From contig JANSWO010000008.1 of assembly GCA_024743435.1 (NCBI GenBank), forward strand, positions 124,001 through 188,000: DNA of 64,000 nt, given 5' to 3'. The stretch is from Pseudomonadaceae bacterium. Its GTDB lineage: Bacteria; Pseudomonadota; Gammaproteobacteria; Pseudomonadales; Azotimanducaceae. Both the position numbers and the translations under genes were made by a program. Below the pieces are notes generated by a model. That model saw only the letters and a program-made list of their open reading frames with translations, ran no database searches and was not told the DNA's origin. This document shows, piece by piece, positions 24,524 through 33,668 of the stretch (position 1 is the stretch's first letter; every line of letters begins with the position of its first letter).

Positions 24524-26911
24524 GTGCGCGTTATCCACGGAAACTGGACTGTCGTGTCGTCACCGTCGAAGATCGTGTCACTGGACAAGACTCGCGCAGC
24601 CGCGAGCGGGGCAACTGCCGTTCGCGGCAGCCTGCCGCCCGTGCTGCACACAGTCCGTGGCCGCGCCAGAAAGTTACTGAATCAGCGCCTGCAGGGCCTG
24701 TTCAACGGCGCTGACGACGCCCTGTTCGAGATGGCCGATCGCTCACGCAGCGATGCAGACCAGAACATGTACTTCGATGCGATGCGCGAACTGCGCCTCC
24801 AACGCCGGCATATCGCAGAGGACTACAGCCGACGCTTCTACAAGGGCTTTGACGACCTGTTCGACGGGGTGGTGACGGGACAGGACGAAGATGATCTCGA
24901 CGCTGACGACATGTCGCTGCTTCGAAACGATGAACTGGAAGTATCGGTCGCGGTATCCGGCATCGTCAGCAAAGTTCTGGAAAACCACTCGAACGCCGTG
25001 CTTTGCTTAACGCGCAGAATCGACAGCCTGTGCAAAGTCGCCGCAGTAACCGACGACGTAAACCCCATGGGACCCGCAGCGCTTGGTCAGGCTTTTGCGG
25101 AAGTCACGGGCACTCTGGAAGCGCCAATCAAAGTACGCCTGATCCTTCTGAAGCTGTTCGAACGCTACGTCATGGAGCAGCTCGAACCCATCTACGTCGA
25201 ATCCAACAGGCTGCTCGCCGAGGCGGGAGTGTTGCCTGATCTGAAGCGGGCATTGAAAGACGAACGCTCAAGTCGCCCTACCCCTGCCAGTGCAACATCC
25301 AGCGAAGGCCAGGATGCGCACGCGTTGGTGGAGTCGAGTATCCCTGGTGCAACCGGGGCCGAACAGGGTTTCGACCTGCTGCAAGGCTTGCTCGCGCAGG
25401 CTCGTACTACTGGTGGAGCCCCAGGTGCTGGCACGGGAGGCGGACCGGGCGGCGGATTCGGCGGCGGACCGGGCGGCGGATTCGGCGGCGCAACTGGCGG
25501 CTCGGGCGCACCGGCTGGTACATCGGGATTTGCCGGCGGCGCACCCGCAGGTCCGGCGACGTTGATCTCCACGGATCAGCTGATGGGCATGCTCAACACG
25601 GCTCAATACGATGCCGGCAGCGCGCCCATCGACTTAGATACGCCTCCCGCCTTGCTCGATCTGCGCGAATTTGTGCTCACGCGCGCACCGGAAATCACTG
25701 GCGAAGATCACAACAAGATTGAAGACACCGAAGACGATGTGGTCAATCTTGTCGGCATGCTGTTCGACTACATTCTGAATGACAGAAACCTCGCCATTCC
25801 AATGAAGGCGTTGATTGGTCGGCTTCAGATTCCGGTCTTAAAAATCGCGATTCTCGACAAGACGTTTTTCGACAAGACGTCGCACCCCGCCCGTTTGCTG
25901 CTCAATGAGCTATCAAGCGCAGGGATCGGCTGGAGCAACAGCGCCGAGCTCAAGCGAGATGCGCTCTACGACAAGATCGAATCCATTGTTCTACGCGTGT
26001 TGAACGGCTTCGGCGACGACATGGAACTGATCGCTGAGCTGGTTTCCGAACTGCGTGAGTTCGTTCAAAGCGATCAGCAACGCAACAGCAAAGTAGAAGC
26101 TCGCGTCAAAGAGACGGAAACCGGGCGGGCCAAGACAAAACAAGCAAAAGTCACGGTACAGCGGCTGATCAACCAGAAAGCCTGCGGATTGCGCCTGCCG
26201 AGCAATATCGGCCAGTTCCTTTCCGATTCCTTCAGCCGAGTGATGGTCCTGTTATGTGTGCGCCATGGTCAGGAATCGACACAGTGGCGCGAAGCACTGA
26301 ATGTGATGGACGATCTGTTGTGGTCGGCGCAGGCGCTGGAAACCAGCGAAGATATGGAGAGCCGTGACACGCTGATTGAGACGCTCATCCCGAGCCTCGC
26401 AACCCATCTGGAACTGATCAACGTTGGCGATGAAGATCGGCAGGCACTGCTTGCTGACATCAAGCAAACGCTCCTCGATATCGCCGATCACGACCGGGCG
26501 TTCTTAGCAGACGAGATTGAAGAACCAGTGGACGCTGGCTTTGCTGAGGTGGACGAAATCATCCTCACAAGCGTTGATGATCTCGAAGAGGAGCTACCAG
26601 AGGTAGAGCCTGAGCCGAAGTACCTAGAGCAGATCGAGCAGCTAACCGAGGGCACCTGGGTTGAATTGACCGGCGAAGATGGCAAACCGCTGCGCTGCAA
26701 GCTCGCAACCATCGTCATGCCGAATCACCGCTATGTCTTCGTGAATCGGCGCGGCATGAAGGTAGCAGAACGCACCCGAATGGGCCTGGCATGCGACCTC
26801 AAAGCCGCCCGCCTCTCTGTTTTGGATGAGTCCGAAGTGTTCGACCGAGCTCTACAGGCCGTCATCGGCAGCCTGCGTCAGATGCACGAACGCCCCCAGC
26901 CAACCACGTAA
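24524..26911 (+). CDS. DUF1631 family protein, long form
   Basis: 795 residues, starting at GTG 24524. The whole protein fits DUF1631 (function unknown, sometimes misnamed thymidine phosphorylase): an N-terminal helical region (~50-240, FNGADDALFEMADRS and FDAMRELRLQRRHI), a Gly/Pro linker with repeated GGGPGGGFG units (~300-335), a central helical region (~360-560) and a C-terminal beta-rich module (~700-780, GTWVELTGEDGKPLRCKL and YVFVNRRGMKVAERT). No signal or membrane segment. A second gene at 44764 encodes only the N-terminal module. A seven-pair hairpin (26931-26947) separates it from the convergent ribE. Confidence 0.88.
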   Translation: MRVIHGNWTVVSSPSKIVSLDKTRAAASGATAVRGSLPPVLHTVRGRARKLLNQRLQGLFNGADDALFEMADRSRSDADQNMYFDAMRELRLQRRHIAEDYSRRFYKGFDDLFDGVVTGQDEDDLDADDMSLLRNDELEVSVAVSGIVSKVLENHSNAVLCLTRRIDSLCKVAAVTDDVNPMGPAALGQAFAEVTGTLEAPIKVRLILLKLFERYVMEQLEPIYVESNRLLAEAGVLPDLKRALKDERSSRPTPASATSSEGQDAHALVESSIPGATGAEQGFDLLQGLLAQARTTGGAPGAGTGGGPGGGFGGGPGGGFGGATGGSGAPAGTSGFAGGAPAGPATLISTDQLMGMLNTAQYDAGSAPIDLDTPPALLDLREFVLTRAPEITGEDHNKIEDTEDDVVNLVGMLFDYILNDRNLAIPMKALIGRLQIPVLKIAILDKTFFDKTSHPARLLLNELSSAGIGWSNSAELKRDALYDKIESIVLRVLNGFGDDMELIAELVSELREFVQSDQQRNSKVEARVKETETGRAKTKQAKVTVQRLINQKACGLRLPSNIGQFLSDSFSRVMVLLCVRHGQESTQWREALNVMDDLLWSAQALETSEDMESRDTLIETLIPSLATHLELINVGDEDRQALLADIKQTLLDIADHDRAFLADEIEEPVDAGFAEVDEIILTSVDDLEEELPEVEPEPKYLEQIEQLTEGTWVELTGEDGKPLRCKLATIVMPNHRYVFVNRRGMKVAERTRMGLACDLKAARLSVLDESEVFDRALQAVIGSLRQMHERPQPTT
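25427..25505 (+). repeat. In-frame Gly-rich tandem repeat
   Basis: A GGCGGACCGGGCGGCGGATT-type unit of 30 bp repeats about two and a half times within the DUF1631 gene, encoding GGGPGGGFG blocks. It forms a flexible linker between the N-terminal and central regions and could vary in length between strains. Confidence 0.7.
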
Positions 26912-26940
26912 ACCGCGCTACGAGCACCAGAGCATAGGTT

Positions 26941-27603
26941 CTATGCTTGCTGCGCTGCTCGTTGCTCCAATCGCGCCGCTAGCCTATCGAGCCATTGATC
27001 ACTGGCGAGCACGCGCTCGACGGTCGTCACAATCGCTGCGGTTTGCTGATCAACTTCAAGGTTTACATGACCGCCTGGCGCAATTCGCCCCAGCGTCGTT
27101 CGAGCCAGTGTCTCGGGGATCAAACTCACTTCGATTCTGCTGGCATCACGGTCAATGTTAGAAATAGTCAGGGATGCGCCATCCAGCGCGACGAAGCCTT
27201 TCATCAAGAGCGAATCAATCGCCTGCGCGGGCACTTCGAACCAGATGCGGGTTTCCTTGTCGCCGCCCGCGATTTCCATAACCTTCGCTTGACCGGTGAC
27301 ATGGCCGGATACGATATGGCCGCCTACCTCGTCCCCTACCCGGTAGGAACGCTCAATGTTCACGAACTCTCCGGCGCGCAGCGTGCCAAGGTTGGTCAGC
27401 TCAAGCGTTTCCGGAATCACATCAAAGCTAACCAACGTATTGCTGACGCTGGTGACCGTCAGACAGGTTCCATTGATCGCAACCGACGCGCCGAGTTGCA
27501 GATCCTGCGCTAATGGCCCCAACGCGATATCCAAACGTACGCCAGTTGCCGTCGATTCGACGGCCTCAACAGCGCGCAGGTCTTGCACAATTCCGGTAAA
27601 CAT
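26941..27603 (-). CDS. ribE: Riboflavin synthase, alpha chain
   Basis: 220 residues; forms riboflavin by dismutation of two 6,7-dimethyl-8-ribityllumazine molecules. Two lumazine-binding repeats are visible: residues 1-96 starting MFTGIVQDLRAVE with NGTCLTV, and 97-195 with GGHIVSGHVTG and DGASLTI. The C-terminus past 195 is the expected trimerisation helix. The gene stands alone, apart from other rib genes; I looked for an FMN riboswitch upstream and found none of its conserved segments. Confidence 0.95.
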   Translation of the reverse strand: MFTGIVQDLRAVEAVESTATGVRLDIALGPLAQDLQLGASVAINGTCLTVTSVSNTLVSFDVIPETLELTNLGTLRAGEFVNIERSYRVGDEVGGHIVSGHVTGQAKVMEIAGGDKETRIWFEVPAQAIDSLLMKGFVALDGASLTISNIDRDASRIEVSLIPETLARTTLGRIAPGGHVNLEVDQQTAAIVTTVERVLASDQWLDRLAARLEQRAAQQA

Positions 27604-27938
27604 AGCTGCTCACACTACCGTCAATGGTTTGCCGTTCAAACTCAACGCACTCACGGGTGAGATGAACCGTACTCGTCTTAATCCGAGGTCTCGCAACCGC
27701 TAGCGCCGCCGCACACCCAAACGAGAACCGGCCGCATGAGCGGCCGGTGGAACGTTACGCCCTGCACAACCCCGCACGACGTACATCGGCGCAACAACAG
27801 CTGGGCAAAAACGTGCCAATACGTGCTAGCACCGGTCAAACAGACGCTGGAGGGAATACTGGGAAGCCAAGCGAAACTCGGAAGCGGATTTGAAAGTTAG
27901 GCCAAAGCGCCATTCTCCCCGCTTCCGGTTCGAGCGAT
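27604..27938. other. Intergenic region between TonB operon end and ribE
   Basis: 335 bp holding the hairpin described at 27727-27748 and a looser inverted repeat near the TPR gene stop (GGAAGCGG and CCGCTTCC around 27880-27925). No gene or riboswitch seen. Confidence 0.5.
27727..27748 (-). terminator. Probable terminator of the TonB operon
   Basis: ACCGGCCGC-ATGA-GCGGCCGGT is a perfect nine-pair stem with a four-base loop. On the minus strand it is followed by TTCTCGTTTGGG, a modest T-rich tract, about 190 bp after the TPR gene stop and before ribE. Confidence 0.5.
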
Positions 27939-29264
27939 CTAGATCGCGTTACGCAGCTGCTCGCGACGGTTGGCTTCACGATTAATGAAACCAATCCACT
28001 GCTGGGTCATGCGTAGCGTCGTGTCATCCTCCGCACGACGAGCAATATCACGGGCTCGACTAAACGTTGTTCTCGCGTTGCTCAACTGATCGTCGTTGTA
28101 TTGGCACATGCCTTTAACCACGAGCACTTGCTGGGAACGGCGCAGGCCACCCTTGCTCAGCGCGTTGTCGGCCGCGGCGACACATTTGTCGTAGTCGTCT
28201 TTGTCCAGATACAAAGACGCCAGGCGCTCAAATATCTTGCCGTCGTCCGCCTTGCGCCCGGCTTCTTCAAACACCGGAATCGCTTTGTCGACTTCCTGGG
28301 ACATCTGCCAAGCCTGACCGAGCGATTGCAGATTTCGCGACGAGCGTTCTACACCCTCGTCTTTCATTGCGTTTTCGAGAATCTTGGCAGCGCGATACGG
28401 CACTTCTTCCTGCATAAGCAGGCCGGCCAGATTCACAAAGTCTGTTGGCTGACTGAGCATGCCCGCTGTGAATGCTGCTTCCATGGCGTGCAACTGCTTC
28501 TTATCATCGCCACGCTGACCGTACATGCCGGCGAGCTGAACCCAGTACTGGCGTTTCGGAAACTCTCGTACCAGGATCTCCAGAATCTCGATAACCTTCG
28601 GGTAGTTTTCCTGCTCGTAGTACAGGAAGTTGAGCAAACCCCACCAGTTTTCTTTGATCGGCACGCCGCGCTCTTTCGCGATACCGATGGCCTTTTCCAG
28701 CAGTTGAGTCGCACTGCGGTAGTTCTTGTCCTGGTACTCGAGCTGGCTCATAAATACATAAGGGTCTGCACCAGGATTGTTTGCCTTGGTGAGCCAAAGG
28801 CGCATGTACTCGAGCGCCTTCTTGAAGTTATCGCGTACGGCATACAGCTGCGCCAGCGTGTAGATCGTTGAGACTTCGAGACCCTCAGGAACCTGCTCGC
28901 CTTGCGCCAGAATCTGCTCGTAGGAACGAATGGCGTTGGCATAGTCTTCTTTACTGAAGTACGCAAAGCCGAGCAGATTTTGAATCTGACCGATCTCGTT
29001 GCCGTTCATGTTGCGCCCAGTTAGCAGGTCTTGAGCTTCGGCAATGGCGTTGTTGTAGTCTTTTGCGTCTACAAACTCCTGGACCACTGACAGTCGCTTG
29101 TATGTCCTCTCACTGATCGTTGGAACGCGCCGGGTTTTGGCTGGCTTCTCTTCCTGAGCGAACGCAGGTTGACCAACACTGCCGACACTGACGTCGGAAA
29201 CATCCGCGATGATCAGCGCCACTACAGCGAACAGCGCTACTTTCAAACGATACAAACGATTCAT
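27939..29264 (-). CDS. Periplasmic TPR protein of the TonB system
   Basis: 441 residues from ATG 29264, chosen because GGAG lies six bases before it; an ATG at 29276 immediately follows the tonB stop. A signal peptide (…VGQPAFA-QEE) is followed by at least six tetratricopeptide-like repeats (for example LLGFAYFSKEDYANAIRSYEQIL and LASLYLDKDDYDKCVAAADNAL). In Vibrio and Shewanella a TPR protein of this kind ends the TonB2-type operon and is needed for some receptors. Last gene of the six-gene unit. Confidence 0.88.
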   Translation of the reverse strand: MNRLYRLKVALFAVVALIIADVSDVSVGSVGQPAFAQEEKPAKTRRVPTISERTYKRLSVVQEFVDAKDYNNAIAEAQDLLTGRNMNGNEIGQIQNLLGFAYFSKEDYANAIRSYEQILAQGEQVPEGLEVSTIYTLAQLYAVRDNFKKALEYMRLWLTKANNPGADPYVFMSQLEYQDKNYRSATQLLEKAIGIAKERGVPIKENWWGLLNFLYYEQENYPKVIEILEILVREFPKRQYWVQLAGMYGQRGDDKKQLHAMEAAFTAGMLSQPTDFVNLAGLLMQEEVPYRAAKILENAMKDEGVERSSRNLQSLGQAWQMSQEVDKAIPVFEEAGRKADDGKIFERLASLYLDKDDYDKCVAAADNALSKGGLRRSQQVLVVKGMCQYNDDQLSNARTTFSRARDIARRAEDDTTLRMTQQWIGFINREANRREQLRNAI

Positions 29265-29276
29265 AGGCCGCTCCAT

Positions 29277-29879
29277 CTACTCAGCAAGCTCGAACGTAAT
29301 TCGGTTGCGGACTCCCGCCACTTCCACCGGCTCACCGTTAACCACCTTTGGCTTGTACTTGAACTTAAGCGCCGCGTTCATGGCTGCCCGGTCGAATATG
29401 CCACCGGGCTCAGATTCGATCACCACCGGATCTCGAACAGCACCAGTGGCCGTCACAACAAACTCCAGCAGCACAAAGCCTTCAATGCCGCGAGTCTGGG
29501 CACGTCTTGGATACTGTGGCGCAACCTTTACGATCGGCAGGTATTCACCATCGGATGCAAAACCACCACCTGCTTCAATGTTCAACTCCACCCCGGAGTT
29601 TACCGCCCCGATGTCGACGCCTTGCGTGACGTTAGCGCTATCGAACGTAGGTTTGACCATATCCGGTGGCGGCTCATCCGGCGGCGGAGGCGGCTCAGGC
29701 TTCCGATCTTTCAACTCAACCGATTCGTCTTCCGGCGCGCGCAGGAAATCGATAATACGAACGTTTTTAGCTTCGTTTAACGGGTTCTCATCGTTGTGAA
29801 TAAGCACACGCATTAGCGTAAACAGTGCGAAGGTAACAACGATCCCGAGCAGCATACCGACGGCGTATCGAACTACCAT
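29277..29879 (-). CDS. tonB: TonB energy transducer
   Basis: 200 residues: a single N-terminal membrane helix (~5-25), a short periplasmic Pro-rich spacer (KPEPPPPPDEPPPDM, ~57-71) and a C-terminal TonB domain (~115-200) with YPRRAQTRGIEGFVLLEFVV. It couples inner-membrane proton motive force from ExbB/ExbD to outer-membrane receptors such as those at 56148 and 62492. The short spacer resembles TonB2 proteins. Its stop directly abuts the TPR gene and it follows exbD by 45 bp. Confidence 0.95.
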   Translation of the reverse strand: MVVRYAVGMLLGIVVTFALFTLMRVLIHNDENPLNEAKNVRIIDFLRAPEDESVELKDRKPEPPPPPDEPPPDMVKPTFDSANVTQGVDIGAVNSGVELNIEAGGGFASDGEYLPIVKVAPQYPRRAQTRGIEGFVLLEFVVTATGAVRDPVVIESEPGGIFDRAAMNAALKFKYKPKVVNGEPVEVAGVRNRITFELAE

Positions 29880-29924
29880 GCTGACCTCCTGTGCGGGGCT
29901 GATTCTCTGAACACTTCAGTCATA

Positions 29925-30338
29925 TCAGTTCGGCTCCGTGGCGATAGCGACGTCTTCAATCTTTGCAGCACGAGCCGCAGCGAGGACAACCGCTAGCTTC
30001 TCGTAAGTTGACTCACCGTCTGCCTGCACAACCAAAGAACCTTTCGGGTTCTCTGCGTGCAATTTCTCAATACGCGTACGCACCTGCTCGGTAGCTACGC
30101 GCTCTTTGTTGATCCAGATCTCGCCGGCCGGATTAATCGCAACCAACACGCTGACCGTCGCCTTCGGTATCGCGGTCAGGGCTTCAGGTCGAAACACCTC
30201 GATGCCGGTTTGTTTGATAAACGTGGCCGTCACGATGAAAAAGATCAACATGATAAAAACCACATCGAGCATCGGCGTGAGGTTGATATCCGAATCTTCT
30301 TCCGCTCTGGAAAAGCGAGAAATACTTCTTCTCATCAT
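29925..30338 (-). CDS. exbD: ExbD proton-channel subunit
   Basis: 137 residues. A short cytoplasmic N-terminus, one membrane helix (~22-44) with the essential aspartate in NLTPMLDVVFIMLIFFIV, and a periplasmic domain (~50-137) with the family strand QADGESTYEKLAVVLAAARAA split by turns. Forms the proton-driven motor with ExbB. It is 45 bp upstream of tonB and 137 bp downstream of the exbB gene. Confidence 0.95.
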   Translation of the reverse strand: MMRRSISRFSRAEEDSDINLTPMLDVVFIMLIFFIVTATFIKQTGIEVFRPEALTAIPKATVSVLVAINPAGEIWINKERVATEQVRTRIEKLHAENPKGSLVVQADGESTYEKLAVVLAAARAAKIEDVAIATEPN

Positions 30339-30475
30339 TCGTCCCTAAGTTGGTCGACCAGGATACAAGCGGTTAACCCGCAAGCCCCATCAACGCGAAT
30401 TGCAGAAACCCAATAAGATAATTCACCTGCAACAGGTATGCGCACCGCCAGGCACGCATGCTCCTGTTTGCGCAC

Positions 30476-30991
30476 TCAGTGATCCATCGTCAGGTGGTCC
30501 TGAAACAACTCAATCTGAAAATCTACTTTACGTTTGATCCAGGTCGAACCCAGCACGCCTGACAGCGACGCAACCATTCCGGCCATCGTCGGAATCGTGG
30601 CCGCGGAAACGCCTGCTGCCATGGAGCGAGCGTTACCGCCTTGTGTGGCCATAGCATCGAATACCTGAATCATTCCGGTCACCGTACCGAGCAATCCCAG
30701 GAGCGGACAAAGTATCACGCAAGTCTGGATTATCGGCAGGCTGCCCATGATCTTGTCAGACGCTTCCGACACCAGCCGATCGCGGATCGCGTGGGCAGAC
30801 CAGGAGCGGCGCTCGGTTCTGTCTTCCCAGATCTCTGTGGCTTCAGCCACGACGCTCTTATGCTCGAAATAGAAATACCAGATGCGCTCCACGATCAAAG
30901 TCCACATCAGGAATATCGTGATCGCAATCAGATAGAGCACATCTCCGCCTTGGAAGATGAAGCTCTGTATCGCCTGAAACGCGTTACCCAT
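30476..30991 (-). CDS. exbB: ExbB/TolQ-type proton-channel protein
   Basis: 171 residues, the short ExbB2-like form, with a first membrane helix (~16-38, DVLYLIAITIFLMWTLIVER) and two more forming the channel (~88-112, LGLLGTVTGMIQVFDAM; ~125-150, AATIPTMAGMVASLSGVLGS). It assembles with ExbD to power TonB. In the TonB2-type operon it works alongside the longer TtpC-like protein encoded just upstream. Confidence 0.93.
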   Translation of the reverse strand: MGNAFQAIQSFIFQGGDVLYLIAITIFLMWTLIVERIWYFYFEHKSVVAEATEIWEDRTERRSWSAHAIRDRLVSEASDKIMGSLPIIQTCVILCPLLGLLGTVTGMIQVFDAMATQGGNARSMAAGVSAATIPTMAGMVASLSGVLGSTWIKRKVDFQIELFQDHLTMDH

Positions 30992-31008
30992 TGTGTTGGC
31001 TTCCTCGT

Positions 31009-31045
31009 ATCACCCGGGTGATGTCTCGCGCGAGCCGCGCGAGAC
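31009..31045. other. Two adjoining perfect hairpins inside the TonB operon
   Basis: ATCACCCGGGTGAT (31009-31022) is a 14-bp palindrome immediately followed by GTCTCGCGCG-AGC-CGCGCGAGAC (31023-31045), a perfect ten-pair stem. They fill half of the 75-bp gap between the ttpC-like gene and exbB. There is no T tract, so RNA processing or stabilisation is likelier than termination. Confidence 0.7.
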
Positions 31046-31066
31046 CGTCTTGCATTACTGCGAGTA

Positions 31067-32536
31067 TCACTCGAGAGCCTGGCCCGTGCGCTCGGCGTGA
31101 TCAGCGATGATTCCAGCGCTCTGCTCTTCGAGAACGTGGATGATGCCTTTGCTCTTCGCCGCGATGATGGCGTGGAAAAGCGTCATCGGGATCGCGACAA
31201 CCAGACCAAGTACGGTGGTCATTAGCGCTGTGGAGATACCACCAGCCATCGTCTTCGGATCACCCGTACCGAACAGGGTAATAGCCTGGAACGTCTGGAT
31301 CATACCGATAACCGTACCCAGCAGACCCATCAGGGGCGCGACGATACTGATTACCTGGATGATGGTGACGTTGCGAGTGATCTTCGGCGTTTCGCCAAGG
31401 ATTGCCTCACCCAACTTGAGTTCCAGCGTCTCGACGTCAACGTCTTTGTTGTTCTGATAGATGCCCAGCACGCGACCCAGCGGGTTACCGTCACTGGCGG
31501 TGTCAGACTTCTTCTGCGAGTTCACTTTGCCGCCCATGACGAACAGCGAGAACAGACGTTCGAGTGACAACAGCAAACCGATGAAACCGAGGATCAGGAT
31601 TGCGGAGCCCATCGGGCCACCATCACCATCACAGAACGGCATGCGGCAGCCTTCTTCACCGCCAAGAGAACCAATGCGATCACCCCAGGTTGCCGCGTTG
31701 ACCAACACACCCAGGAGTTGGCCGCGAGTCGGATCAATCGCCAGTGGCACCAGCTCGCCAGCTGCGGTTTCTTCAAAATCTTCGATCGTGTTCGTGAAGC
31801 GAGACTCAGGCTGACGCGCCAGATCGATGACCGGAACGTCGGCGGCAATGCCACGATAGTTCAGGAACTCGCCATCTGAGACCAGCGCGAAGTTACCTAC
31901 GCGAGTGACGGGAACCGTGCGTTGCTCACCAGAAAGCGAGGTGACCTGCTGTTCAAACGTGACGATCTCGCCACTGCCGATCATCTCTTCCATCAATATG
32001 GCTTGCAGGCGGCTCATCTCTTCGATGGTTGCCAGCTCGGTCGCCGTACCCATTTTCTTAGCCAGATCACCTAGCCACTGACCTCGGTCTTCCGTTTGCT
32101 GAAGGCTGACGAATGAACCCTCAAGTGAGCCACGGGTGTCGCCAGCAACCTGCTGCAGAACACCGAACAACTCTCGAAGCGAACCAAGGCGTGCATCCAA
32201 CTGAGTCGTGAGCTCGCCAATGCGGATCTCGTTCTCTTCAAACGTAGTCTCGAGGCGCTCAGAGCGTTGCTCTTCACGGGTGCGTTCCGCTTTGGCGTCA
32301 TTCAACAGCTTCTGCTGCTGATTACGGTCTGACCGGAATGCCTGTTCCCGGCGAGCGTTGTCGCGCGCTTCCACAACACGACGCTGATTGATGTTTCTCA
32401 GGAGCTCTGAGAAATCCCGGGCCTGGTTTACCGCAGGCGCTTCGCTGGCGGCTTCCTGCGCCATGCTCAGTGGCGCACACAGCAGCGCTGCTGCGAGTGA
32501 GATCGCCTTAAACAATGTCTTTGCTTTCATGTTCAT
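31067..32536 (-). CDS. ttpC: TtpC-like MotA/TolQ/ExbB protein with periplasmic coiled coil
   Basis: 489 residues. A signal peptide (about 1-26, PLSMA-QEA) leads to a ~240-residue extracytoplasmic region that starts with a long charged coiled coil (~45-125, RREQAFRSDRNQQQKLLNDA), then the ExbB domain: membrane helices at about 305-328 (SAILILGFIGLLLSLERLF), 397-420 (VAPLMGLLGTVIGMIQ) and 432-458. This architecture is that of TtpC, the extra ExbB-like protein required by Vibrio TonB2. ATG 32536 and ATG 32530 are both possible; AGGAG and GAGAGG lie upstream. Confidence 0.92.
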   Translation of the reverse strand: MNMKAKTLFKAISLAAALLCAPLSMAQEAASEAPAVNQARDFSELLRNINQRRVVEARDNARREQAFRSDRNQQQKLLNDAKAERTREEQRSERLETTFEENEIRIGELTTQLDARLGSLRELFGVLQQVAGDTRGSLEGSFVSLQQTEDRGQWLGDLAKKMGTATELATIEEMSRLQAILMEEMIGSGEIVTFEQQVTSLSGEQRTVPVTRVGNFALVSDGEFLNYRGIAADVPVIDLARQPESRFTNTIEDFEETAAGELVPLAIDPTRGQLLGVLVNAATWGDRIGSLGGEEGCRMPFCDGDGGPMGSAILILGFIGLLLSLERLFSLFVMGGKVNSQKKSDTASDGNPLGRVLGIYQNNKDVDVETLELKLGEAILGETPKITRNVTIIQVISIVAPLMGLLGTVIGMIQTFQAITLFGTGDPKTMAGGISTALMTTVLGLVVAIPMTLFHAIIAAKSKGIIHVLEEQSAGIIADHAERTGQALE

Positions 32537-32545
32537 CGACCTCTC

Positions 32546-33316
32546 TTACTCCTGCGGGCCGACAAGCGGCATGGTGACAATATTGGTGGAGAGTTGCTTC
32601 TTCGCCATACGGATGCCGTCGCGGATGCTGTCAGCGTAGCTATCCGGCAGCGCCTCCCACTGCCTGCTGGTTGGATTGAACCACCCAGTGTGAGCTGAAT
32701 CTGCCGTTTGATAGGCCAGCGAGATGCGGCCTAACCTCAACACGTCAACTGAGAGCTCCTGGCCATCGACCGTTACGGTGTCTTGGTAGGATTCCATCGT
32801 GCGACCGTAGTCATTCTCAATCTGGTATGCCCGGAATACCTGGTTGAACTTTTCGGAAACCGCCACATCGGAGCGATCCATGGTCTGGCGCAATCGATCG
32901 ATGCGACCGCTCCGCTCATCCATCAGGAACGGCATGTCGAGATCGACGAACTGTTCCAGCCCTTCAATCATCTCGAGCATGAAAGGCATGATCTGCCGCT
33001 CGATGAGGGTCACGTCGTCGATCGACTGGGACAGCTGCGCCATCTCTTCATTCTGGTTGGCGATCTGCTTGTCCAGCTGTCGGTTGTAAACCCGCAGGCC
33101 TTCGATCTCTTTGAGCACCGTTTTGTACTCATTCAACAGGCCTCGCGTTTCTTCGGTCAACGCGTCGACCTTCGCCTGCGAACTCTTCGCCTGACGATTG
33201 AGCTGATCCGCAACGCGAAAGACATCACTGAGTGTTGATGCGCTGACAACACTGCCCACCGACAAAGCGCCGGCGCAGGTCAATACCGCTGCAAGTTTGA
33301 GATATCGATGTTTCAT
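32546..33316 (-). CDS. DUF3450 family periplasmic protein of the TonB system
   Basis: 256 residues. Signal peptide (MKHRYLKLAAVL…VVSA-S), then a long coiled coil (~35-105, LTEETRGLLNEYKTVLKE) and a globular C-terminal part with TGWFNPTSRQWEALPDSY. DUF3450 proteins are found almost only as the first gene of TtpC-type TonB operons; their biochemical role is not established, but a periplasmic partner of the TtpC coiled coil is plausible. It starts the operon, nine bp before the ttpC-like gene. Confidence 0.9.
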   Translation of the reverse strand: MKHRYLKLAAVLTCAGALSVGSVVSASTLSDVFRVADQLNRQAKSSQAKVDALTEETRGLLNEYKTVLKEIEGLRVYNRQLDKQIANQNEEMAQLSQSIDDVTLIERQIMPFMLEMIEGLEQFVDLDMPFLMDERSGRIDRLRQTMDRSDVAVSEKFNQVFRAYQIENDYGRTMESYQDTVTVDGQELSVDVLRLGRISLAYQTADSAHTGWFNPTSRQWEALPDSYADSIRDGIRMAKKQLSTNIVTMPLVGPQE

Positions 33317-33600
33317 CTTTTCTGATTTCCCACGGGATGAATGTGTTTTAGCTACGCCGCGCCGTCCCCTTGGCGGTGCCCAGCCTGCGCTCCTCTTCGG
33401 TGAACGTTACCGTGAGGAGAGAGGCCTGCGCAATGCGCGAGTGACTACGCGTTTTCGCTTGCTGACTAATTTGGCGCTATCTAGCGCGTGTTGTTTTCTG
33501 CTCGTTTAACAGCTGTCTATCGTGTTGGTTACTTCGGACCGATCAGAGCGCTCATTGATGAGTCGCAACAATCGATACCCTCCCACTCTCTTAACTAGCT

Positions 33601-33668
33601 CTGTCTAAATTCGAATCTAGTTCTATCTGGACTTACTGGATCTATCTGAATCTATCCAGATCTGTCTC
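33601..33668. promoter_or_regulatory. Phased CTRTCT repeats upstream of the TonB operon
   Basis: CTRTCT/CTATCC motifs begin at 33601, 33623, 33642, 33652 and 33662; spacings are near multiples of one helical turn (22, 19, 10, 10). TTCGAATCTAG at 33610-33620 is the inverse of a sequence in the control region at 23661. The array lies about 290 bp upstream of the first operon gene. A regulator-binding array is inferred. Confidence 0.4.

Noticed and set aside
27604-27938. FMN riboswitch upstream of riboflavin synthase
   Set aside because: None of the conserved RFN segments is present on the minus strand; only a simple hairpin is seen.
28101-28871. 256-codon plus-strand frame inside the TPR gene
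   Set aside because: Antisense shadow of a clearly coding TPR protein with signal peptide and operon context.
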